From assembly GCA_016709145.1 (NCBI GenBank), contig JADJEK010000017.1, positions 1 to 42,039 of the forward strand: a DNA stretch of 42,039 nucleotides. Reading direction: 5' to 3'. The translations under genes were made by a program, and so were the position numbers. Source of the DNA: Planctomycetota bacterium. GTDB lineage: Bacteria > Planctomycetota > B15-G4 > JADJEK01. The notes beneath the pieces were generated by a model, which saw only the letters and a list, made by a program, of their open reading frames with translations, was not told the DNA's origin and ran no database searches. Position 1 is the stretch's first letter, and every line of letters starts with the position of its first letter. Positions 14,261-21,716 of this stretch are shown one piece after another.

Positions 14261-14950
14261 TTAGTGGTGGCGCTTGCGGCGCGAGAACGTCGCTTTCGCC
14301 ACCCCACCTTGGAACGTTAGGACTTGAGCGAACTCAACGTCCGGCATCTTGGCGAACAGCTTGGCTGCCTGGAAGCCGTGACGAAGGAAAGTGTAGCGGT
14401 CATGCCTGCTGCCGCGCTTGACGATCACCGTCAAGGCGACGCGGGCGTCGTGAGCGTGCATGTTCGGAAGGTCCGAATCATGGACGATGGACTTCTCGAA
14501 CCGAACGATGGGGTCGATTGTGCCGACTGGATCGACGCGGCCTTCACGGGCTTGGCGACCGGCTTGGTTCATGTCGAGCCAGCGGTTGTAGCAGGTCTGG
14601 CAGCGGAGCTTTCCGGGCGGCCAGCCTTGGCGGAGGATGCCGAAGTCGGTGATCCCGCAGGCGGTCGTCCACTTCCCGGTTGAAACACGGTCAGACGTGG
14701 AAAGGTGGCAGGCTGGAGTAGGCAAGTCCATCAGGACGAGCTTCTGAGCACGCTCGACGAAGTGCTTTTTGAAGTCCTGGCAGTTGGCGCAGAGGCTGCC
14801 GACTTTGGGATCGTGGGCGCTGACCTGGACAGTTTCGCGCGGAAACCAGTGTCCGCACCGCGATTGCACGGCGTAGTCGGAGATGAAGAAGATCCGATGC
14901 GCGGTATTCGCGCCGGTCTTGAAGAAGAACTGCTTGGGGGAAGTTTTCAT
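14261..14950 (-). CDS. Double zinc-knuckle protein, 229 aa
   Basis: The start at ATG 14950 is chosen because MKTSPKQFFFKTG begins well-formed sequence; the frame is open further upstream. Two metal-site-like sets are visible: RCGHW with LCANC (residues about 33-56), and ACHL with TACGITD and LRCQTC (about 78-119). The C-terminal 100 residues form a basic alpha/beta region ending RRKRHH. Two zinc ribbons suggest nucleic-acid binding. It is leftward, opposite to the adjacent structural operon, and may be an early or regulatory gene. Confidence 0.55.
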   Translation of the reverse strand: MKTSPKQFFFKTGANTAHRIFFISDYAVQSRCGHWFPRETVQVSAHDPKVGSLCANCQDFKKHFVERAQKLVLMDLPTPACHLSTSDRVSTGKWTTACGITDFGILRQGWPPGKLRCQTCYNRWLDMNQAGRQAREGRVDPVGTIDPIVRFEKSIVHDSDLPNMHAHDARVALTVIVKRGSRHDRYTFLRHGFQAAKLFAKMPDVEFAQVLTFQGGVAKATFSRRKRHH

Positions 14951-15012
14951 CTTGCGCACCGAGCTAGATGCGGGATACCGTGCTCCCGCGTGATCTGAAC
15001 ACCGCGCACCAT

Positions 15013-15055
15013 AAACCACCCGGGGACTCCGACAAGGGCCTTGGGTGGTTTTTCT
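15013..15055 (+). terminator. Intrinsic terminator
   Basis: AAACCACCC (15013-15021) pairs with GGGTGGTTT (15043-15051), and the stem runs into TTTTTCTTT. It would stop plus-strand transcription entering the structural operon from the left. Any rightward transcript of the 13.9-14.25 kb RNA, antisense to the 14261 gene, would end here. Confidence 0.75.
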
Positions 15056-15070
15056 TTAGGCTTAGTGGCG

Positions 15071-15406
15071 ATGGACCGAGACGACGACGAGGACGGATTC
15101 AAGCAGCGGGCCTGGGCTGCGGAGCGTGCTCGGGACAAGGACCGGGAGTGGCTGGACCGGACGGAGCGGCTGATCCGGTCGGCGGAAGCCAAGGCCAGGA
15201 ACCCCAAGCTGCGGTTGGACGTGGGGAAGCCTGCCGACTGGCAGGTGGAGGCGCTGATAAAGGCGGGTGCCTGGCCGAGGCGGGTGTCCAGGGCCGAGCG
15301 GGAGTGGCGGAGAGAGTTTGCTCCGGCTCTGGAGCAGAAGCACGCTCAGCCGAGGAAGCGGCAGGACGAGATCGCGTTCCGGCCCAAGCACCTGCGGGCT
15401 TCGTAG
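15071..15406 (+). CDS. Highly charged hypothetical protein, 111 aa
   Basis: MDRDDDEDGFKQRAWAAERA, then RDKDREWLDRTERLIRSAEA is rich in Arg, Asp and Glu and predicted helical, ending RKRQDEIAFRPKHLRAS. No domain was recognised. It sits right after an intrinsic terminator and is the first gene of the rightward block, so it should have its own promoter. No clear promoter was seen. Confidence 0.5.
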   Translation: MDRDDDEDGFKQRAWAAERARDKDREWLDRTERLIRSAEAKARNPKLRLDVGKPADWQVEALIKAGAWPRRVSRAEREWRREFAPALEQKHAQPRKRQDEIAFRPKHLRAS

Positions 15407-15458
15407 ATTCCTGGTTGATCCGCCCGGAGTCCCGCTGTAAAACCCCGCCCGAGGGTAC

Positions 15459-15737
15459 ATGCCAACGGACTTCACCATCGGCGATGCGGAAGCACGCGGT
15501 CTGGTTTCACCCGACCCGGAGCTTCACTACGTGGACGCGCACGCGGCATGGGTCCGCGACGGCAAGCCGTACCGTGGATGGCGGTCGTACCTGGGAGTCC
15601 CGGTGGGGTGCGGGTACAAGGACCCGTCTACCTGGAAGGTTCCCCGGAGTCCCGTGGCCTGGGCTGACAAGGACAAAGCGAAACACGACGGTGCGGCTAT
15701 CGCGGTCGTCCGCGAGAACGCATGGGTCCCCTTCTAA
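15459..15737 (+). CDS. Hypothetical protein, 92 aa
   Basis: GAGGG lies four nt before ATG 15459. MPTDFTIGDAEARGLVSPDP, then WRSYLGVPVGCGYKDPSTWK is a globular, aromatic-rich protein. It is followed 38 nt later by a second strong terminator, so 15071-15737 may be a short separate transcription unit. The family is unknown. Confidence 0.55.
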   Translation: MPTDFTIGDAEARGLVSPDPELHYVDAHAAWVRDGKPYRGWRSYLGVPVGCGYKDPSTWKVPRSPVAWADKDKAKHDGAAIAVVRENAWVPF

Positions 15738-15774
15738 GAGCGGTTTTGTGGTCTTACCCTCCCACGACTGCTCG

Positions 15775-15817
15775 CGCCTCCGGTGGACGGCCTTATCCAC
15801 TGGGGGCGTTTTTCTTT
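15775..15817 (+). terminator. Strong intrinsic terminator
   Basis: A 13-bp stem (15775-15787 with 15796-15808, two G-U pairs) has the 8-nt loop CGGCCTTA and is followed by TTTTTCTTT. It ends the two-gene unit upstream and separates it from the structural genes. Confidence 0.85.
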
Positions 15818-15928
15818 CCAATAGGACGTGAGAGCGTTATGTTCCGTGCGCTGTGCTGGTTGGGTACCGCCTCCCTTCTCACCTTCATCTTCGCTCTACC
15901 AGCGCAGCATCTACTGGAGAACAAAGCG

Positions 15929-17356
15929 ATGGCCGTGCCTCCGTTCATGAACATTTCGGGCGCTGTGACCTTAGGGACCGGAAGCGGCGCGTCGAACGGC
16001 GACGTGAACGTGACGGACTACAACGACGACTTCGGGATGGCGATGGACGCCGCTCTTAGAAGGGGTCGAGTTGTCTGCGTTCTTCCTGGCAACTACACCG
16101 CAAAGACCGCAGCGACGATCAACGCCAGCAGCGTGCATGTGTTCGGCTTCGGTCGCCCGAACGTGACCGTGGATTCCGCGAACGTTTCTTCGCCAGCGGT
16201 GCTCAATGTGGACTCGAACAACGAGGTGGTCATAGAGGGGATCACGTTTACCCGCGAAACCTGGGTTGCCAGTCAAGCGACGATCGACATCGCGCCTGCT
16301 TCCGGGACGACCGCGTTGAACCATGTGGTCCGCGACTGCGTGTTCACGAGCGGCAACATCACTGCCTCCGGGTTCTCGGACGGCAACGAGATGTTGGATA
16401 TCTTGGTCACCAACGGTGCCGGGTGCGAGGTCACGGACAACACGTTCTATCCAGGAATCGGGGTGTCGAACGTCAAGCTCGTGACCGGAAACATGAACAT
16501 CATCTCCGGCAACAAGTTCCGCAACACGCTGAACTTGGGGATCGCGGAGCTTCCGACGACGGCCCGCCGAGCGGTTCACCGCACGATCCACCTCGACAAC
16601 GAGGAATGGACGCAGATCACCAACAACTACTGGTGGGCGCTCGGTATTGCTGACCCGAACGCTCTGTACGACGGCTACCGCGTCACCAACCTCATCTACT
16701 ACCAGGGTCCAACGGGCGGCACGGAGGAACGCGGGCACATCGTCATTCGCGGCAACACGATGGCGGTCTGCACAACCAAGACGACGGCGTGGATTCAGCT
16801 TCGCGGGTGCGACTGGGCGCAGATCGAGGGCAACTTCTTCTGCTACAACACGCTCGCGGACACGCTCGGAACCGGGTTCATCGTGATTGAGGGATCGTCT
16901 GGCGCAACCGGCGACGACTCCACGAACATCACGATCCAGTCCAACCACATTCACAACCCCGGTGGAGTGAGCACCCGCCAATGCTCGGCGGTCTACATCC
17001 GCAAAGCGACGGACGTGAAGGTTCTCGCCAACGACTTCAACGAACTGCACTGTGAACAGGCCATCCACGTCGATTCGAGCGCCGGAACTGGCGCTGCGGT
17101 CAGCCGCTTGTCGGTCCTCGGAAACACGTTCACTTGGCCTGGGACAACGCCTGCTGGTACGCGCGTTCCGATCCTTCGCAACTCCAACAACTCGGCGCTC
17201 GTGGATGTCCACTTCGGCGGCAACACGGTGAAGCAGGGGACCGGGCACTACTCAGGAACCGCCCCCACCGGGAAGCAGATCACGAACAAGGGCATTTGGG
17301 ATACGGCGGGGTCGGCTGAAACCGCGTCGGCTATCTCGATCAACGTGGACTTCTAA
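15929..17356 (+). CDS. Right-handed beta-helix protein (tailspike- or pectate-lyase-like)
   Basis: The product is 475 aa from ATG 15929 (GGAG nine nt upstream). An in-frame ATG at 15839 would add a signal-like MFRALCWLGTASLLTFIFAL, so secretion cannot be excluded. The body shows repeated short coils rich in Asn and Thr (VVRDCVFTSGNI, ISGNKFRNTLNL, VIRGNTMAV, IQSNHIHNPGG, VLGNTFTWPG), the pattern of parallel beta-helix proteins. The position next to terminase fits a virion receptor-binding or depolymerase protein. No catalytic residues can be assigned. Confidence 0.55.
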   Translation: MAVPPFMNISGAVTLGTGSGASNGDVNVTDYNDDFGMAMDAALRRGRVVCVLPGNYTAKTAATINASSVHVFGFGRPNVTVDSANVSSPAVLNVDSNNEVVIEGITFTRETWVASQATIDIAPASGTTALNHVVRDCVFTSGNITASGFSDGNEMLDILVTNGAGCEVTDNTFYPGIGVSNVKLVTGNMNIISGNKFRNTLNLGIAELPTTARRAVHRTIHLDNEEWTQITNNYWWALGIADPNALYDGYRVTNLIYYQGPTGGTEERGHIVIRGNTMAVCTTKTTAWIQLRGCDWAQIEGNFFCYNTLADTLGTGFIVIEGSSGATGDDSTNITIQSNHIHNPGGVSTRQCSAVYIRKATDVKVLANDFNELHCEQAIHVDSSAGTGAAVSRLSVLGNTFTWPGTTPAGTRVPILRNSNNSALVDVHFGGNTVKQGTGHYSGTAPTGKQITNKGIWDTAGSAETASAISINVDF

Positions 17357-17358
17357 CC

Positions 17359-17922
17359 ATGAGCGACACGGTAGATCGGATTGCGGAGCAAATGCCGCAA
17401 GGCCCGAACTATGGCAGTGTCAGCGAACTCAACCGCAAGAAGATCCGTCGCGGGTACAGGCTGTTCGGGCTGGAACTTCCAGATGAGGTTCCAGTCCCTC
17501 CTGAATCCTTGCGGAAGTGGCTGAACGGCAGCCCGATCATCACCTCGGCATCCATCTCCACGCAACTCGTTGGGCGGATGACTGAGAAGCGGCTTGAGCA
17601 GGTCAGGATGTTCGCATTCCCGGATGAGAAGGAATGCCTGCTGCTGTCAGACTTCTTCGGCGGCTACAAGCCGGACTTCATCTTCACGGTGGTGTTTCGC
17701 CACCATCTCAAGATCGCCAAGCGTATCCTCCGCAAGCACATCGTTGATGTTCCGCGAGCAAACGCAAAGCGGTGGAACGGGCGGGTTCTGTGCCTCGTGG
17801 ACCGCCAGACGGCGATGAGGAGCAAGTTTCCGATCTTCGAGCTTCGGGTCAACGGAAAGGTGATGCGCGAGCTGTTCTCGGAAGTCGATCTGAACGAAGT
17901 GATGGACAATGACCTTCGATAG
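17359..17922 (+). CDS. Hypothetical protein upstream of terminase, 187 aa
   Basis: It starts two nt after the previous stop and overlaps the terminase start by 14 nt. MSDTVDRIAEQMPQGPNYGS, then LSDFFGGYKPDFIFTVVFRH and RVLCLVDRQTAMRSKFPIFE mix alpha and beta segments. The location suggests a packaging-associated protein, but it lacks the N-terminal helix-turn-helix expected of a small terminase. No family was recognised. Confidence 0.5.
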   Translation: MSDTVDRIAEQMPQGPNYGSVSELNRKKIRRGYRLFGLELPDEVPVPPESLRKWLNGSPIITSASISTQLVGRMTEKRLEQVRMFAFPDEKECLLLSDFFGGYKPDFIFTVVFRHHLKIAKRILRKHIVDVPRANAKRWNGRVLCLVDRQTAMRSKFPIFELRVNGKVMRELFSEVDLNEVMDNDLR

Positions 17923-19987
17923 AGACGAACTTCTCAAGCTCCAGAAGAAGCTCGTTGACGCGGACATGCGCACCCGCGTTGACGTTGATGGGAAGCTGCA
18001 CAAGTTCTTCGAGTTCAGGCCACTGGATACCGGCATCGAATCGACGCCGATGGACCAGCGTGCTTTCATTACATCAGAAGCAAAGACGCAGGCGTTCTGT
18101 GGGTCGAACCGGTGCATCAGCGGCGACACCATCGTCTCTACGGACGGCAGGACGGTTCGCGACTTGGTGGAGTCCGGAGTCCAAGAGTTCGAGTGCGTCT
18201 CTTGGGATGGTCATTCGTTCAGGAAGGCAACGGCGGTCAAGCCGTTCCTGAAGGGCTTTAATCGCCTGAACCGCGTTTCTCTGAAGAACGGCCTATCATT
18301 CCGGTCTACCAACGAACACCGAGTTCTATCGCCTCGCGGATGGGTTCGTGTTGGCGACAGTCCAGGTGAGATCGTTGGCTTGGATGGTGTTGTTTCGGTC
18401 TTGAAGATCGAGGACGACGAGCGAGAAAGCTACTACGACTTTTCCGTTCCCGGATTCGACAACTACGTCGCGGCTGGAGTCGTTCACCACAACAGTGGAA
18501 AAACGCTCTGCGGGGATCAGAAGGAAGTGATCTGGGTTCGCGGGAAAGACCCATTGCGGCCATCATGGCGTGCGCCAAAGGTGTCGGACCGCGAGTTCGT
18601 GGTGTGGCATTGCGTACCTGCGGAGTTCACGCGGGAGACTTTGCGTAACATCGTCATGCGGATTCCGCCTGACATGCCGCACAAGGTCTACCGATCTCAC
18701 GGCGACGAGCACGTCCGGTTTCCTCCGTCCGACCTCAGGCCCCACGGCGCTGTCATCCGCATCAAGTCCTACGGCATGTCCCAGGACCACTTCCAGTTCG
18801 AGGCCGTGGACATCGTGCGGTTCGACGAGGAACCGCCAGAGTACATCTGGGAGGAATGCGAACAGCGCCTCGTGTCCACGTCCGGCATGTTGTGGCTCAC
18901 GCTGACCCCGAAGAACGGGACGACGTGGCTCTACAAGAAGCTCTACAAGCTGGACTCGGACTACCGCTGCGCTCAGTCGGGGAAGTTCGCGTGGTTCAAG
19001 GCTTCGCAGTTGGCGAACCCGCACCTTAAGCGCGAGGACATCGACCTCCGATCTGCGGACTTGTCCGAGGACTCGTACGCGATCCGCGTGCTCGGCGATT
19101 ACGTCCTGCTCCAGGGAAGCCGGTTCTTCGACAAGGACGGGTCGGTCCTCAAGTTCATCTACAAGAACTTCGTGAAGGACCCGGAGTGGTACCTGACGTT
19201 CGACGCCAAGGGCGTTGCGAACTTCGAGCCGTACTCGGCGAAGTTGAACGGCGGATGGGATGTCTACGAGCAACCAGTCCCCGGCTACAAGTACGTCATA
19301 GGGGCTGACGCCAGCAAGGGAACTGGCGGCGACTTCTCAGCGGCGCACATCCTCTGTGCCAACACGAACGAGCAAGTGGCGGTCTTTCACTCCAACCGGA
19401 TCGAGCCGATCGAGTTCGGGTTCGAACTGTTCCTGGCGGCGAAGTTCTACAACTACGCGCTGGTGGCCCCGGAAGTGAACTTCGACGGTTCCGCGCTGCT
19501 CCACGGGCTGAAGCAGAACGGCTACGGCAACATCTACCGCAGGCAGTCGTTCGGCGGACGAATCGACCAAGCCATGAACAGCCTCGGCTGGTTCACGGAC
19601 AAGCGGAGCAAGTACCCGGCGCTGGAAGAACTCCGGGTCGCGCTTGCCCGCTCGGTGGACCGTCGCCCTGGCGGGATCATCGTCCACTGCGCCAAGACGC
19701 TGAAGGAACTAGACAACTACGGGCACCTGAAGGAACACCGGCAGGGTTCGTACGGGTTCGGGGCGTTGGACGGCCACGACGACTTGGCGATGGCGCTGGC
19801 AATCACGATCCAGGCGCTTCACCAATCCCCGATCGCCAACTCGGACGACGTTCCGGAAGGATTGCGACGTGCGAAGCGCGGGTTGTTTGACGACGCGATG
19901 GAACATGCGCGTAAGATGCGGGATAGAAAAGATGCCTTTGAGGAGTTAGGCTCTGAGTCAGACGCCTACTTCCAGGACCGATTCTGA
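17909..19987 (+). CDS. terL: Terminase large subunit interrupted by a mini-intein
   Basis: The precursor is 692 aa and the spliced product 565 aa. The Walker A motif is split as CGSNR (64-68) and SGKT (196-199) around the intein. Walker B is VDIVRFDEE (residues 300-308), followed by the coupling motif LWLTLTPKNG (328-337). The nuclease domain has YVIGADASKGTGGD (Asp467), a middle acidic motif PEVNFDGS (522-528), and HDD (623-625). It packages DNA as the ATPase and nuclease motor docked on the portal. ATP binding is impossible without splicing. Confidence 0.93.
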   Translation: MTFDRDELLKLQKKLVDADMRTRVDVDGKLHKFFEFRPLDTGIESTPMDQRAFITSEAKTQAFCGSNRCISGDTIVSTDGRTVRDLVESGVQEFECVSWDGHSFRKATAVKPFLKGFNRLNRVSLKNGLSFRSTNEHRVLSPRGWVRVGDSPGEIVGLDGVVSVLKIEDDERESYYDFSVPGFDNYVAAGVVHHNSGKTLCGDQKEVIWVRGKDPLRPSWRAPKVSDREFVVWHCVPAEFTRETLRNIVMRIPPDMPHKVYRSHGDEHVRFPPSDLRPHGAVIRIKSYGMSQDHFQFEAVDIVRFDEEPPEYIWEECEQRLVSTSGMLWLTLTPKNGTTWLYKKLYKLDSDYRCAQSGKFAWFKASQLANPHLKREDIDLRSADLSEDSYAIRVLGDYVLLQGSRFFDKDGSVLKFIYKNFVKDPEWYLTFDAKGVANFEPYSAKLNGGWDVYEQPVPGYKYVIGADASKGTGGDFSAAHILCANTNEQVAVFHSNRIEPIEFGFELFLAAKFYNYALVAPEVNFDGSALLHGLKQNGYGNIYRRQSFGGRIDQAMNSLGWFTDKRSKYPALEELRVALARSVDRRPGGIIVHCAKTLKELDNYGHLKEHRQGSYGFGALDGHDDLAMALAITIQALHQSPIANSDDVPEGLRRAKRGLFDDAMEHARKMRDRKDAFEELGSESDAYFQDRF
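18113..18493 (+). other. 127-aa mini-intein in TerL Walker A
   Basis: Block A begins CISGDTIVSTDG (Cys1). Block B is FRSTNEHRVLSPRG, with the conserved His. Block F is YYDFSVPGFDNYVAAGV, and the C-terminus is VHHN, followed by extein Ser. The insertion falls between Arg and Ser of GSNR/SGKT. There is no room for a homing endonuclease, so this is a splicing-only mini-intein. Excision restores CGSNRSGKT, a standard terminase P-loop. Confidence 0.95.
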
Positions 19988-19996
19988 GGAACACGC

Positions 19997-20452
19997 ATGG
20001 CTGGCGAATCAGAGATCAACACCGCAACCCCACCGGCATTCCCGCGCAAGTATCGCCCGCAGAACGCGACGTTCGAGAACACGCACGAAGCGGTCCAGGG
20101 AATCCCGAAGTACGCAGATGCTTCGACTTACGACGGCCTGACGGCGGCGCAGATCAGCGGTAACGGAACGGCTGCTGCGGGTTCGGCGATCAACCTCGCT
20201 GGCCTGCTTCCCGGTGGTCTGTACGAGTTCCGGTTTTTCAACAACACCGGCAAGACCACGAGCCAGTTCCCGTCCGCGAACGTGTGCTTCAAGTACGGAA
20301 CCGGGGCCGCTACCACGGACCAGATGCTCCCGATCCGTGCGTATCCGCTGCTCCAGCGCATGATGCCGCTTGGTCAAACGGGGATCTCGTTCATCAACGC
20401 CGACGGCGGCGCTGGTACGGCCCTGTACATCGAATACACGCTTCTCGGGTAA
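19997..20452 (+). CDS. Putative virion protein, 151 aa
   Basis: GAGGA precedes ATG 19997. The product is beta-rich and Gly/Ala-rich: AAGSAINLAGLLPGGLYEFR, then FINADGGAGTALYIEYTLLG. Its composition resembles small head-decoration or fibre-associated proteins. The position between terminase and portal supports a structural role. It was not recognised. Confidence 0.5.
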   Translation: MAGESEINTATPPAFPRKYRPQNATFENTHEAVQGIPKYADASTYDGLTAAQISGNGTAAAGSAINLAGLLPGGLYEFRFFNNTGKTTSQFPSANVCFKYGTGAATTDQMLPIRAYPLLQRMMPLGQTGISFINADGGAGTALYIEYTLLG

Positions 20453-20467
20453 CGGAGGGTTTCTCTG

Positions 20468-20812
20468 GTGTGGGCAATCTCTGAGCGCGATCTTCTCGTC
20501 ATCGTCGTCCTGACGATCGTGGTGCTTCTCGTCGCCGAGCGCATCTTCGGCATTCGGCAGACGGTCAAGTCGATCGAGGCACTTGGGAAACAGTGGGACC
20601 GCGACCGCGCGGAGTTCCACGACCGAGAGAAAGCGAACTTCGCCACGAACGTCATGCTGCGCGAAAAGCTGCAAGACATGTACGAGGTGATGAGTCAGAG
20701 CGCCGCGAAACCGCGCGCTCGCCAACGCCAGATCCAGTTCCAGAACCGACTCCACCAGGAGAACGGTCACACGCTTTCCCGCGATCCCGGCAAGATTCTT
20801 GAGGAGTCGTGA
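20468..20812 (+). CDS. N-terminal membrane anchor plus coiled coil (spanin- or holin-like), 114 aa
   Basis: A GTG start follows GGAGGG by 11 nt. Residues 9-26 (LLVIVVLTIVVLLVAERI) form one transmembrane helix. A charged helix follows: KSIEALGKQWDRDRAEFHDR, then MLREKLQDMYEVMSQSAAK. This is the layout of i-spanins, but other membrane-anchored phage proteins look similar. The stop overlaps the next ATG (TGATG). The lysis role is inferred only from topology. Confidence 0.45.
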   Translation: MWAISERDLLVIVVLTIVVLLVAERIFGIRQTVKSIEALGKQWDRDRAEFHDREKANFATNVMLREKLQDMYEVMSQSAAKPRARQRQIQFQNRLHQENGHTLSRDPGKILEES

Positions 20813-21546
20813 TGGGACTCTACGACTACAGCAACGACCCGTACACGGACACGCTTCTTCAGGCGGTCTACGGCGCGAAGGTCGAGCCGATCCAGCCTGC
20901 GGGGATGAACGTCTCCTCGCCGTCGTATCCGGCCGTTGCTTCCGCCAGTTCTGGCGGAGGTGCTGACCAGGACATGGCTGACGCAGGAAGCGGCATCGGC
21001 TCCATGTTCGGCTCTTTCATGAAGGGGCAGGCATCCGACGCTGGCGGCTGGTCGAACATTCCTCGGCATTGGGGAAGCAAGGTCGGTCTCGCGGAACCGA
21101 TCGTGAAGCCGACTCCGACGATGATGCCGAGCGCGAGCGATCCGATCGGTGCGCTGGAAGGAATGAAGGGCGGCATGTACGGGCCAACTACGCCGTACGG
21201 ATCTGGTCACGCCGGATCGTTCCTCGCCCCGCTTATGGGCGGAGGTGGCGGCGGTGGTGGTGGATTCGGTATTGGCACGCCTGCCGCTGGTCTGGAAGGA
21301 CTTGGCGGAATGGCTGGTGGCGCTGGCGCAACCGGCGCGATGGGTGCCGCGATGCCTGCCGCAGCGAGTTCCATGATGCCAGCACTTGGTCCGGCGATGT
21401 CGCTGGCGCAGGGAAAGAAGAAGGCCGCGATGGGCGGCGCGCTAGGCCTCGGCGCGGGCGTGGCTCTCGCACCGTTCACTGGAGGACTCTCGCTCCTGCT
21501 CGGTCCTGCGCTTGGTGGGTTCCTCGGCGGCATGGGAGAGAAGTGA
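20812..21546 (+). CDS. Gly/Ala/Met-rich virion-associated protein, 244 aa
   Basis: ATG 20812 overlaps the upstream stop. The N-terminal third is polar (MGLYDYSNDPYTDTLLQAVY), the middle carries a nine-glycine run (GGGGGGGGG), and the C-terminal 60 residues are hydrophobic glycine-zipper sequence (LGLGAGVALAPFTGGLSLLL, LGPALGGFLGGMGEK). The end resembles that of the 33321 gene. Such tails suggest insertion into a membrane during DNA ejection; this is inference. Confidence 0.5.
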   Translation: MGLYDYSNDPYTDTLLQAVYGAKVEPIQPAGMNVSSPSYPAVASASSGGGADQDMADAGSGIGSMFGSFMKGQASDAGGWSNIPRHWGSKVGLAEPIVKPTPTMMPSASDPIGALEGMKGGMYGPTTPYGSGHAGSFLAPLMGGGGGGGGGFGIGTPAAGLEGLGGMAGGAGATGAMGAAMPAAASSMMPALGPAMSLAQGKKKAAMGGALGLGAGVALAPFTGGLSLLLGPALGGFLGGMGEK

Positions 21547-21716
21547 TGCTGTGCCGTTGCGGAAAGCAGTTGGAAGCGAAGCAAGGCGTTTCAACGTGCT
21601 CGTGTGGATCGCGCAACAAGATCCACCGCAACGGTGACCTCGGATTCATCCTGACGACGCAGAAGGCCCGCGCCGGATTCCGCGTTGTGAAGAATGGCGA
21701 ACTCAGGAAGCGTTGA
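21546..21716 (+). CDS. Zinc-ribbon mini-protein, 56 aa
   Basis: ATG 21546 overlaps the previous stop (TGATG), and its own stop overlaps the portal ATG. MLCRCGKQLEAKQGVSTCSC then GSRNKIHRNGDLGFI has a CxC and CSC pair, typical of a tiny zinc ribbon. The tight coupling indicates co-translation with the portal gene. Confidence 0.6.
   Translation: MLCRCGKQLEAKQGVSTCSCGSRNKIHRNGDLGFILTTQKARAGFRVVKNGELRKR

Noticed and set aside
15971..17248. Long minus-strand open frames opposite structural genes (also 21998-23701, 26111-27409 and 35851-38010)
   Set aside because: Antisense shadows of high-GC coding sequence: Arg/His/Val-rich, no ribosome sites, opposite to clear structural genes.
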